Source: Thalassiosira profunda
Taxonomy: Eukaryota > Bacillariophyta > Thalassiosirophyceae > Thalassiosirales > Thalassiosiraceae
Direction of reading: 5' to 3'
NCBI GenBank assembly: GCA_036939355.1
Contig: JALLAP010000608.1
Location: 1-11,998, forward strand
Length of the DNA: 11,998 nt
In this document: positions 1 to 8,395 of the stretch, in pieces
Numbering within the stretch: the first letter of the stretch is position 1
How the letters are laid out: every line of letters starts with the position of its first letter
Position numbers and translations under genes: made by a program
The notes under the pieces: generated by a model
Databases searched by the model: none
Seen by the model: the letters and a program-made list of their open reading frames with translations, nothing else
Told to the model about the DNA's origin: nothing

Positions 1-1182
1 GGGGGAGTAAGTGGACGCGACAATCAGCAGTTTGGGAAGGACAGAAGGCGATAGGACGACGGTTGGGGGAGCTCTGGGTCGATATGGCAACCAAATACCG
101 TGGTCAACGACACGTTTGTTGGTCAACAACCTCAGTCGCCAGGAGACGCACACAACAACGAAGAATTGGCCGTACCCAACACATACGACCTCGTGAAGCA
201 AGAGCATTAGTAAAAATGAACAAAATAGTCCGCCTACGGATGTTTCTTGGACCCTGGTCGTCGATACCTCTGGCTGCAGTACCTGTCCCGGCTCTTCACC
301 TTGCTCTTTTGTTAGACGCGCGGCTCGGCACGTCGGCGGCCCACGACGGCCTAAGTGGATACATACGGCCGATCGTCCGAAGCAGGCCGATGGTATGGGT
401 ATCATGCGAGGTTGAGGTGGCTGGAGAAGGTTTCATAACCTGAAATTGCAATTATATTAGCCATAGACATAGGCCTGTGTTCTCGTCGTCGCCCTCCTCG
501 CTCCTCCGGTCAACAATGGCCCTCGCGATGGCTCTAACGGCCTCCTCCCCCGCTCCACCGCGGCCCAACCCTTCGGTACGCATCGAGCGGCAATCCGGTG
601 GCTCGGCGCGGCCACATATTATGTTTATGGTCAGCTTTATCTATCAGACCACAGCACATGTCATGGTCAAGACCGTCGATGCACCTCCTCGCCGCCGGCC
701 ATTTCGATAGACTTACCGCGATAATGGCGCTGATCGGCGGTTACCGAACGATAGCTGATATCATGGGCTTCCATTTGAGCCACCGGTCGAGGCCATTGGG
801 CGGGTATTCGCCGCGTAAGGCCGCGGCGGGCCATGGGTGACGAGGTGGGGGGTGGCCGGATTTGTGTTTTTTTTGTCGGCGAGCCCGCGCTTTCCCAGTG
901 AATTCAAGGTCCCACAGCCCATTTGAGGGCGGATCAAACGAACGCCAGCACCCAGCACCAAGAGCCCCGACCCGCTGCTCCTGCCACTCCACGCCCGGCA
1001 GGAGCCCAGCTATCCGCGGCTGGCGCCCCTCGGTCGCCTGGTCCCGGCCGCGACTGCGCTGACCGGTCGAATCATTATCGGCGCTTGGTGCATCAAGGAT
1101 ACCTGACACATCTCACAAATATTTTTCAACGCCCTCCACCCCCTCAAATAATTGCAACCCACAACAACACATACAACACACC
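1..1182. other. Intergenic region with no supportable gene; 5' flank of the SEL1L-like gene
   Basis: Both strands carry only short open frames of at most about 125 codons. None shows a recognisable domain, a clear splice pattern or an exon-like match. The stretch near 430-475 is locally AT-rich. A T-run lies near 867-874. The last 40 bases or so before position 1183 are rich in C and A and low in G, and look like a 5' leader. I see no tRNA, rRNA or mobile-element signature. The distal end of another gene's untranslated region could lie near position 1, but nothing in the sequence proves it. Confidence 0.6.
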
Positions 1183-4100
1183 ATGGGCTCCCGCGGCCTC
1201 CGGTGGGTCCTCCTCACCCTCCTCCTCATCCTGACCTTCTTTATAGGGAGCTTCAACGCCACCCTCCGCTTCATCATCGACACGCGCCGCGATTTGGCGT
1301 CGGGGGAATTCGAGCGACGGAAGCGGGCGGCGGCGGAGCGCAAGAATTGGAAGGAGGCGGCAAGGCAGCAGAAGCGGCGGGAGCGAGGGGGCGCGGGGGA
1401 CGGGGCGAATACCAAAAAGCAGAAGGTTGGGGCGGCGGCGGGCGGGGAGGCGGCCAAGGGGGACAATGCGGCGGCCAAGATGAACGAGGTCACTAAGAAG
1501 GGGCATGCCGTGGCTGAAAAAATCAAGGAGGTCAATGCGGCGGGCGAGGGCGACGGAAAGGCCGGGGCGCCTCCCAAAGACACGGGCGCCACCATCCAAA
1601 AGACCCCCGAGCTGGAGGAGGAGGTCGCAAAGCAGACCGAGCACCTGGAGGAGCAATCCGATGAGCTGAAACTGCAGCGCGAGGAAGAGAAGCGGAAGGA
1701 GCGGGAGAATCCCACGCCGGGCAAACATCGGACCACCTCCCGCCCACTGGACGGGTTCGACGAGGTCATAGTGGATGGAGAGGGAAATGTGGAAACTAGG
1801 GAGCGGCCAAACGTGCAATCCTACGGCCGCGGCGCCAACCTCCATTCGCCGCCCCACCCCACGGGCCATTCTGCGGCGGCCACTCTGGCCGACGCGCACT
1901 ACGCCAAGGCCATTCGAATGCTCAGCTCGGACTTTGACCGTCGAAAAGGCGGGGGAAACGCGCTGCCCCACCCCGTCTACGGGGGAGAGTACGACCAAAC
2001 TATCAAGGGAAAGCACGGGAGGGGCGAGGAGTTTGTGCGGACGGAGGCGAGGGGAGGCAAACGCAAGCGGAGAAAGAAGAAGGGAACGGAGGGCAAGCCC
2101 AAAAAGAAGACTACGATGGCGGAGGACTTCCGGGATGCGATGGGCGAGGACGCGCCCGGGGAACCCCTGACCGCGGCCATGACGGCGCTGTACGAGCACT
2201 ACATGGACCTTCTCGACTGGCTCCACGAAGCGCTGGGCCTCGAACTAGATTATGACGAAGAGACGGGCGACGTCGCCCACAATGGCTTTCTTTCCTTCTG
2301 GACGTCGAGGGTGCGCCCCGAGGAGGACCGGTATCCGTGGCGGGACACCGAGGCGGGCCGCCGGCTGCTGTGGCTGTGGGACACATTCGGGGGCCTGTGG
2401 TCGAGGCGGCACTCTTCGGAGGCGAGCTCCGCGGCGCCGTTTGGCAAGGAGGGAGATGAGTCGTCGTCCCCGACCGCTGCCCCCGTGCGTAACGACAACG
2501 TCACCGCCTCGCTGTCGAGGCAAGATCGGCTGGCCCGCGAGGGATTGTTCCACCTCGAAAAGGCCGCGGAATTGGGCCACGCCGAGGCCCAGCGCGTCGT
2601 GGCCAACTCGCTAGCGTCGGGGATACTGCCCCTGTCGGACCACGGCATGCCGCGCCGCCTCGCCGAACAGCGCTACTTCCACAGCCCATTGGACGGACGA
2701 AACTGGACCTCCATTCTCTTGCAATCGACGCTGGCGGTCCCCGACGACTTTTCGTCCGGCGGGCCGCAACTCTCCAAAGCCGTGGTGTTGTGGCACCTCT
2801 CGGCCATGGGGGGCAACGTCGAGAGCGCCATGGCGCTGGGATACCGACACCTCCACTCCGCGACGGGCGGGACCACCGCTGCCGCGGATTTGGTCGCGGA
2901 AGGGCGCGCGAGCGCGGGGTACCATCCGCTGACGGGGGCGCCGCTCCAGGGCGCGGGAGGATCGCAGGGGGCGGGGAGCCACTACGGCGTGCTGGGAACG
3001 TGTCCGACGGCGCTGGCGTATTACGAGGCGGCGGCCAACGGGGCGATGGACGCGCTGGAGGCGGGGCCCACGAAGGGCAAGGTGGTGAGTCGGACACTTT
3101 TCAGTATCGTAGCGCGGGGCCGGTTGCCTGGTGCGCGACTTGCAAAAAAGTGGACACATGATGTGCACAAATTCCTCTCACTCAATTCCCATTCATCTCC
3201 GCAGAACCCGCCGCTGGACGAGCACCGCCTCGCGGAAATCTACGCCCACGGCGGCGCGTCCGTGGTCCTCGAATCGCACAACAAGCCCGACGAGCTCGAG
3301 GAGGCCCTGCAGTACTACCGCATGCTCGCGTCGCGGTCGCGCAGTCCGGAGCCCGATTTGGTCGCGGCGTTTACGATTGCCAATTTTTACTACAACGGCT
3401 ACCGCGGCGTCAAGCAGGATCTGCGGCTGGCCCTAAAATATTACGAGATTTGCGGCGACCACAATCACTGGGAGGGGGGCGGCCAGGCCGGGCTGATGCA
3501 CGTGTGGGGCCTCGGCATGACCGCCGACGAGCGCGACCTCGGCAAGGCGTACGCGTACTTTGCGCAGGGCACGCCGGGCGGCCTCGACGGATGCCAGGAC
3601 CGGCTGCGGAGGAAAAAGAAGCGCCAGAACCAAAAGAAGGACGGCGAGGCCGGCGAGGAGGTCCACCTGTGCGATCGGCACAGCATCAACGGCATGGGAC
3701 TGCTCCACCTGTTGGGCGTGGACGGGCTGGTCGATCGGGACGTCGGGGCGGCGCGACGGTGGTTCGAGCACGGGAAGGACTTTGGCGATGCGGAGAGCAT
3801 GTTCAATTACGCCATGCTCCGGCTGGGCTGGATGGTGACCGAGCTCGACGATCTGCCAGCGGAAACGGTTCGTGCGCGTCCTCCGGCGGGAGTCGTTCCG
3901 GGCTACTCGAACCGCCAACCCAGGGCCGCGACCGTGAACTACGTCTCGTACCGCTCCACGAGCACCCCCGGGCCGCTCGATTTCGACACCGGCGACGTTT
4001 ACCGGGGGCCCTCGGCGTCCGACTACAACGTCGCCCTGCAGGAATTGACGCGCGCGGCCCAAAAGGGCCACATTCAAGCGAGGCACCGATTGGGCCTCCT

Positions 4101-5154
4101 CCACGCGTCCGGGGCGCACGTGCCCAACGCCTCGACCGGACGGGCCAAGAAGGTGATTGCGCAAAACTGCCAAACCGCGCTCCGGTACTACAAGCTGGTG
4201 GCCGACGGCGGACATACCATCTCGCGGCGGAACCGCGCGGCGTGGAAGCAGTACAATGCCGGCGAGTACGAGTCTGCGCTGCGCAATTATTTGGCTTCGG
4301 CCGAGTCTGGGAGCGAGGTGGGGCAGGTGAACGCCGCGTTCCTGCTGGAGCAGGGGCACTGTTTGGGCATGCCGCGAGGGGACTGCACCCGCGCTTCCGT
4401 AAGGTTGTGGCGGGCGGCCGCGCGGCAGGGCAGCCTGGAGGCCTGCTTGCGGGTGGGAGACTTTTACTACTATGGGAGGATGCGAGGCTCTGCTGGTGGC
4501 GATGCGCGTCTCGCGGCGCCGCCTCCGGTGTTCAAGAAGGACGAGGAGGGCGGGGAGACGGCGACGCTGTACGATCGGGAGGAGTTCTTGGCCTCGCTCG
4601 AACGAAAGGCCTTCTACTTCGTGCCCGGGCCGTATCGGTGGGCCCGCTACGTCCTGTACCCGGAAGAGCTGCTCGACATGGCCACCAAGTGGGCCTCTCG
4701 TGCAGCGCGGGATCTCGGCACGCATGTGAAAGCGAGGTTATCGGACTCGCCTGTAGGTGACGACAAAGCCGTTGAAGTGGAGGCGCCCCAAGAGGGTGCA
4801 TGCGACGAGGCTGATGGGACGTGCTCGGCCGATCTGGACCAACACACTGTGGCCACAACTGATACCTATGATCACCACACGGACCACGAGGACGACGAGC
4901 ACATGGCAATCGCGGCGCAGTACTACCGCAAAGCCGCAGAAGAGCACGAGTCGGCCCGGGCCAACTTCAACCTCGGCTTCATGCACGAGTGGGGCCTGGG
5001 CTTGACGCAGGACTTCCCGCTGGCCAAACGGCACTACGACTTGGCGGCGGGGAAGGATGCGGGCCTCGCGGCCACGATCGCGCTCAAGGCCATGGGCTTG
5101 CACCAACGGCTGGTGCGGCTGGGAATGGCCGTGAGGGAAGAGGATGAGGACTAG
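1183..5154 (+). CDS. HRD3: SEL1L/HRD3-like ER-associated degradation adaptor (Sel1-repeat protein), one intron
   Basis: Joined from 1183-3084 and 3205-5154, about 1283 residues. In known members SEL1L/Hrd3 sits in the ER lumen, receives misfolded glycoproteins and scaffolds the HRD1 ubiquitin ligase. The start ATG has a strong context (CACACCATGG). Residues 8-28 form a hydrophobic helix, followed by an N-A-T sequon at 25-27 and a long Lys/Glu-rich, probably coiled or disordered segment (about 40-330). Sel1 repeats begin near residue 450. The C-terminal half follows the SEL1L order closely: motifs such as GHIQARHRLGLLHASGA, GSEVGQVNAAFLLEQG and ARANFNLGFMHEWGLGLTQD can be aligned with SEL1L by eye. 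A roughly 135-residue insertion (about 1064-1200, His/Asp-rich at its end) splits the last two repeats. The C-terminal transmembrane helix of animal SEL1L and yeast Hrd3 is absent: the protein stops about 55 residues after the last repeat motif begins, ending in an acidic tail. Family assignment is firm; membrane topology is inference. Confidence 0.9.
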   Translation: MGSRGLRWVLLTLLLILTFFIGSFNATLRFIIDTRRDLASGEFERRKRAAAERKNWKEAARQQKRRERGGAGDGANTKKQKVGAAAGGEAAKGDNAAAKMNEVTKKGHAVAEKIKEVNAAGEGDGKAGAPPKDTGATIQKTPELEEEVAKQTEHLEEQSDELKLQREEEKRKERENPTPGKHRTTSRPLDGFDEVIVDGEGNVETRERPNVQSYGRGANLHSPPHPTGHSAAATLADAHYAKAIRMLSSDFDRRKGGGNALPHPVYGGEYDQTIKGKHGRGEEFVRTEARGGKRKRRKKKGTEGKPKKKTTMAEDFRDAMGEDAPGEPLTAAMTALYEHYMDLLDWLHEALGLELDYDEETGDVAHNGFLSFWTSRVRPEEDRYPWRDTEAGRRLLWLWDTFGGLWSRRHSSEASSAAPFGKEGDESSSPTAAPVRNDNVTASLSRQDRLAREGLFHLEKAAELGHAEAQRVVANSLASGILPLSDHGMPRRLAEQRYFHSPLDGRNWTSILLQSTLAVPDDFSSGGPQLSKAVVLWHLSAMGGNVESAMALGYRHLHSATGGTTAAADLVAEGRASAGYHPLTGAPLQGAGGSQGAGSHYGVLGTCPTALAYYEAAANGAMDALEAGPTKGKVVSRTLFSIVARGRLPGARLAKKWTHDVHKFLSLNSHSSPQNPPLDEHRLAEIYAHGGASVVLESHNKPDELEEALQYYRMLASRSRSPEPDLVAAFTIANFYYNGYRGVKQDLRLALKYYEICGDHNHWEGGGQAGLMHVWGLGMTADERDLGKAYAYFAQGTPGGLDGCQDRLRRKKKRQNQKKDGEAGEEVHLCDRHSINGMGLLHLLGVDGLVDRDVGAARRWFEHGKDFGDAESMFNYAMLRLGWMVTELDDLPAETVRARPPAGVVPGYSNRQPRAATVNYVSYRSTSTPGPLDFDTGDVYRGPSASDYNVALQELTRAAQKGHIQARHRLGLLHASGAHVPNASTGRAKKVIAQNCQTALRYYKLVADGGHTISRRNRAAWKQYNAGEYESALRNYLASAESGSEVGQVNAAFLLEQGHCLGMPRGDCTRASVRLWRAAARQGSLEACLRVGDFYYYGRMRGSAGGDARLAAPPPVFKKDEEGGETATLYDREEFLASLERKAFYFVPGPYRWARYVLYPEELLDMATKWASRAARDLGTHVKARLSDSPVGDDKAVEVEAPQEGACDEADGTCSADLDQHTVATTDTYDHHTDHEDDEHMAIAAQYYRKAAEEHESARANFNLGFMHEWGLGLTQDFPLAKRHYDLAAGKDAGLAATIALKAMGLHQRLVRLGMAVREEDED
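3085..3204 (+). other. Intron of the SEL1L-like gene (120 bp, stop-free, phase 0)
   Basis: The donor is GTG|GTGAGT and the acceptor is TCTCCGCAG|AAC, preceded by a pyrimidine-rich stretch and a plausible branch site in CTCACTCAA. Length is an exact multiple of three and there is no in-frame stop, so the surrounding frame stays open if it is retained. The 40 residues it would encode look unlike Sel1 repeats. Removing it joins KGKV to NPPLDEHRLAEIY, which reads as a normal Sel1-type junction. I therefore call it an intron, with retention possible. Confidence 0.8.
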
Positions 5155-5237
5155 ATAGTTATCATGTCACTCCATTACGGCAACAGTGCATGAATAATCT
5201 TGTCGCTATGAATACTCCTCTTCCCTAAACTATCGTA
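5155..5237. other. Convergent 3'-3' intergenic spacer (83 bp)
   Basis: This short spacer lies between the TAG of the SEL1L-like gene (plus strand) and the TGA of the unknown gene (minus strand). No AATAAA signal is seen on either strand; an AATAAT is present near 5193 on the plus strand. With so little room, the two 3' untranslated regions probably overlap as antisense transcripts, which is inference. Confidence 0.6.
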
Positions 5238-8228
5238 TCACCCCGACAATCGGACAACGCAGTCCTTGCATTTCATATCGACCCCCCTTTTCAGCTGAGA
5301 CTTCGAGAAATCAGCGCCATGTTTCACCTCGTGGCACACGGTGCACATGATCGATGGAGCATCCTCGGATTCCACCTCCACCACTCCTTCGTCCAAGCGC
5401 CGAAGCACAGCCAGGGCGTTCCTTGCTGCACGCCAGTCGCTTGGCGTCTTCGACATGGTAACACTCTGCTTTCGTGAGCTCCCATCCGCTTGTAGGACGT
5501 GTCGAGAGTACTTGATGTGCTTCTTGCACCGCTCAAACTCCCACCCTCCATCCACGAGAGCCTCCTCCACTGTCTGCGCTCTTTTCTGTGCCTGGGGTGG
5601 AGCTCTGTGAACGCTCTCACCTTCATCAAACCCGTCATCAGTGCCGTCGCCACCTGCCTCGGATACACTGTCTTCGTCAAGGGCTGAAGACTCGTCGAGA
5701 AGAGAGCAGAGATGTATGGGCACAGGTCTGTTTGTCGGTTCCCCGTCAAAACGCACAAAGCACAGCGTTGCGGTGCAAAACACAACGGATCCAGTTTGGT
5801 TGCCTCCTCGCAGCACCAGTGAAAGATCTGTACAGGTTGATTTTGGACTGCTAGAGCTGGAGTGCTCGTCATCCTCATCGAACCTCACCACCACTCTATC
5901 TCCCTCGGAGAATTGGGCGCATTCCTGCACCTTTGCACCCAAATCATCACAGAGCGCTTCAATATGCGAGCGCCTGCTGCCATTTCCTCCATTGAGCAAG
6001 TAGTGTCTGAGGGTCTCGTCCGGAGACATTTGCTGATCGTCGAAGGGCGCCCCTTTCTCCACCCTCATCTTGAGAAATTCCTCTGCCTCGCTCAGCGACG
6101 CAGGAATGATCCCTTCCAGCATCTCCTCGTCCTCTGTCTCGTAATAGTTCGCAGCACAGTCCGTCAGCAACAAGACACTCTCAGTGGCAGTGATGCTCTT
6201 CCGTTGCAAGGCAGCCTGGAATTGATCCTTGGCAATCCGAAACCTCCACTGCCCATATTGGGCCTTGCAAATTCCCTTCAGCCTACGCATCTCTCGATCA
6301 AAGGGAGTTGGTTGTCCACACTTCATTGCGATGGTACGCTGGATGTACTCAGTGCAGCATGACACAACGACCGACCATGAAGTATCATCGCCCAGACCAA
6401 AGACCCTCGTCTTGAAGATCCCAAGCAATGAGTGCAGCGTGAACGCGGTAAACACCTGGCTCGCCGCAAAAAGGGCCACAATCGAATGCAGCGGAAACAC
6501 GCTATGCAACACCTTGTCGGTTGTCACTGCACACAGCCACGATGAGATGGCCCACGACAAAGCCACAAACGCGAAAGACGCCACCTTCCCAGGAGTTACC
6601 AGGATTCTCGACCTCACAAATCTTGCATCCTCTTCCTTTACCATCAGTCTCCGGGTGGCAAGATGCATCATCGGCTTCGCTTTCCAGATGCAGTCTTTGG
6701 CGCACAGTGCTGCCCCATAGACGCTGAATCGGGGCACAAATGACGATGGAGGGCGGCCTGCCAAAAGGGGAACTTCGCAGTAGGAGAGGTGCACAAGCTT
6801 GATGTACGAAGTCACGAATTGCGCAATCTCCCAATCGAGGTGCTCATGGGGCGATTCTCCCCTCTTGACATCCGCTTCGTTGGGAGGTGGCACGCTGTGC
6901 TTGAGCATATTGCACAAGGCGCCTGCAATTTTGCCGTTGTGCGTCATAATCATTTTCTCATCGTGCTCCCGGAGCAGTCGAAGCAAGTCGCTGCTGTTGC
7001 CACTCAACGCGCATATGTGCTCGTGTGATATGCCCTCCTCGTACGTCTTCTGCGATAACAGCTGCTTCAATCGATGGGCAGCAGCTTTGGCAATACCAGC
7101 AGCGAGTTTTTCTGCAAACACTTTCGTGATCCGATTATCATTGGGAGTCCGAACCCGCTGATGGCGCCCAAGCAAAGAGATTTTCTCGAAGGTGGGCCAA
7201 TACACAGTTCCCTCCAGAGGGTGATGAACGGAGAACTGGGTCTTCGTCTCACTCTTAATCGTAGTTTCGAACTGGCAGCAGAAATTGGTCAAGATGACCC
7301 CACCGGCCTCGGCTGCAGGGTGCACTGATTCTGTTTGGCCCCTCCAAAAACGACCCTCCCTCAATTCCACAACTCGCGTAGTATGAACGATTGCGGTCTC
7401 GTCAAACTCGTACTTCGCCTTTCCTGCCACAAAATTTGGCCTCTTGCCTTTGACCATTGATATGTGAACCACGTTCATGTTGAATTTCTTGCCCCAGCGA
7501 CAAAGCTTTTTGGAGTAGCCGATTTCATCGTTGAGCATCAGAAGCTTCGGCTTCCTCTCCCGGAAATCTGATCTAAACACTCCCAATGAAATGAACGTGC
7601 TCAGCATGTCGTGTGAGATGTCTGGTTCGTCCACAGACTCCAAGACGCTGATGATGTGTTTGATCGACCTCGCCGTAAATTTCTTCAAACCGATGCCCAG
7701 CTTTTGCTTCTCGAAGGAGGGGACGACCCTCTCTACGAGGTCCTCATCCCCCAACGCAAAGGCCGCGGCGAGCATCAAATCGTCCTCATCGTACTGTGGC
7801 ACAAGGAAATAATACATCAGATTTGGGGCACTGCGTCATAAGGCGCCATAAATATATTTGTGCTCACTCACCTCGTGGCTCATCAAGGGCAACTTCAGCT
7901 GCCGGAGGCCTTCGCTCCTCAGAGGTGTTCCCTCGTCTTTGCATCGCATCACGAGGCCGTAGAGGATCTCGTCTAGATGAGCATAAACCTTCACCTGGAA
8001 TTCACGTTGGGCCATGAGATCGCCAGCGATGCCAGACCGCATCGCCGAGCTGTCCCCTCTCTTCCTCTCGGCCTCCTCGAGGCGGCGCATGTATTCGTCG
8101 CGGCGATCTTGCTCCTCTTGCTTCCGCTCCCTGCGTTCAAGCTCGACTTCCCAGTCCTTGAACCGCTCGTGGGCCGCGTGCCCGGCCACGCCGAGCGCCA
8201 CCGCGCCGACGACGCCCTTGTGTGCCAT
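5238..8228 (-). CDS. Unrecognised 970-residue protein: coiled coil, two membrane helices, Tudor-like, HicA-like and zinc-finger C-terminal modules
   Basis: Joined from exon 1 (8228-7872) and exon 2 (7793-5238). The splice is supported by a strong donor and acceptor and matching phase. The start ATG at 8228 has context AACATGG. Residues 21-57 are Glu/Arg-rich and probably coiled coil. Residues 120-520 are mostly helical and soluble, with no family I recognise. Residues 522-542 and 548-571 are hydrophobic and look like a transmembrane hairpin. Residues 748-811 (GDRVVVRFDEDD ... TLCFVRFDGEP) resemble a Tudor/SH3-like barrel interrupted by an acidic-Ser stretch. Residues 861-919 (DGGWEFERCKKHIKYSR ... 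SKTPSDWRAARNAL) recall the HicA/dsRBD-like fold. Residues 933-966 carry CTVC and CKDC with FSKSQLKRG between, like an Stc1-type zinc finger. Module calls are by eye. The gene model is firmer than any functional claim. Exon 2 is visibly less GC-rich than its neighbours. Confidence 0.8.
7794..7871 (-). other. Intron of the unknown 970-residue gene (78 bp, phase 0)
   Basis: Read on the minus strand, the donor is GAG|GTGAGTGAG and the acceptor is TTCCTTGTGCCACAG|TAC. The upstream frame meets a TGA at 7838-7836 inside the intron, and the downstream frame has an ATG inside it, so an unspliced reading would give two separate proteins of 119-plus and 859 residues. Both exon frames meet at phase 0, joining LPLMSHE to YDEDDLMLAA. 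Confidence 0.85.
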
Positions 8229-8395
8229 GTTGCTCCGGGGACGGATGCAGCCAAGGAATAGGTAGCCGGGGCGGGCAGGGAGCGGCGGATTTTCTTCTCC
8301 GCCCTTCGACGTCCCAAAGATTTTTTGCAACACGTAAGCACGGGCGGGTAACTAAACAATGTACGCAGTATCGTTTGTGTTGTTGCAAGCCCTTC
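8229..8395 (-). promoter_or_regulatory. Compact tandem intergenic region (167 bp)
   Basis: It lies between the TatD stop codon and the start codon of the downstream minus-strand gene, and so must hold the TatD 3' untranslated region and the promoter and leader of the next gene. The open frame of the downstream gene continues upstream to a GTG at 8333, but the first ATG is at 8228. No TATA box or polyadenylation hexamer is evident. Confidence 0.5.

Noticed and set aside
477..710. Possible first exon with a hydrophobic, signal-like peptide (ATG near 516, GTACGC donor-like site near 576)
   Set aside because: No partner exon or recognisable continuation was found before 1183, so it is not distinguishable from chance.
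775..805. An ER-stress response element upstream of the SEL1L-like gene
   Set aside because: An inverted CCAAT is present near 794, but the CCACG half at the required spacing is not.
741..1109. 122-codon minus-strand frame from ATG 1109
   Set aside because: It is low-complexity and basic, matches no family I recognise, and overlaps the likely promoter of the SEL1L-like gene.
3433..4760. Two long frames (430 and 436 codons) overlapping the SEL1L-like gene
   Set aside because: These are shadow frames of a GC-rich coding exon; they lack domains and the overlapping frame carries clear Sel1 repeats.
5400..5560. A functional HicA-type toxin
   Set aside because: The resemblance is only to the fold and lies inside a large eukaryotic protein without a HicB partner or the catalytic His context.
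5238..7817. A standalone 859-residue intronless gene starting at ATG 7817
   Set aside because: The first eight codons lie in the intron and include the pyrimidine-rich CCACAG acceptor. The phase-matched upstream exon explains the start better.
7836..8333. A separate 165-residue minus-strand gene starting at GTG 8333 and ending at 7836
   Set aside because: Its last 12 codons lie in an intron with a strong GTGAGT donor, and the first real ATG is at 8228. It is exon 1 of the 970-residue gene.
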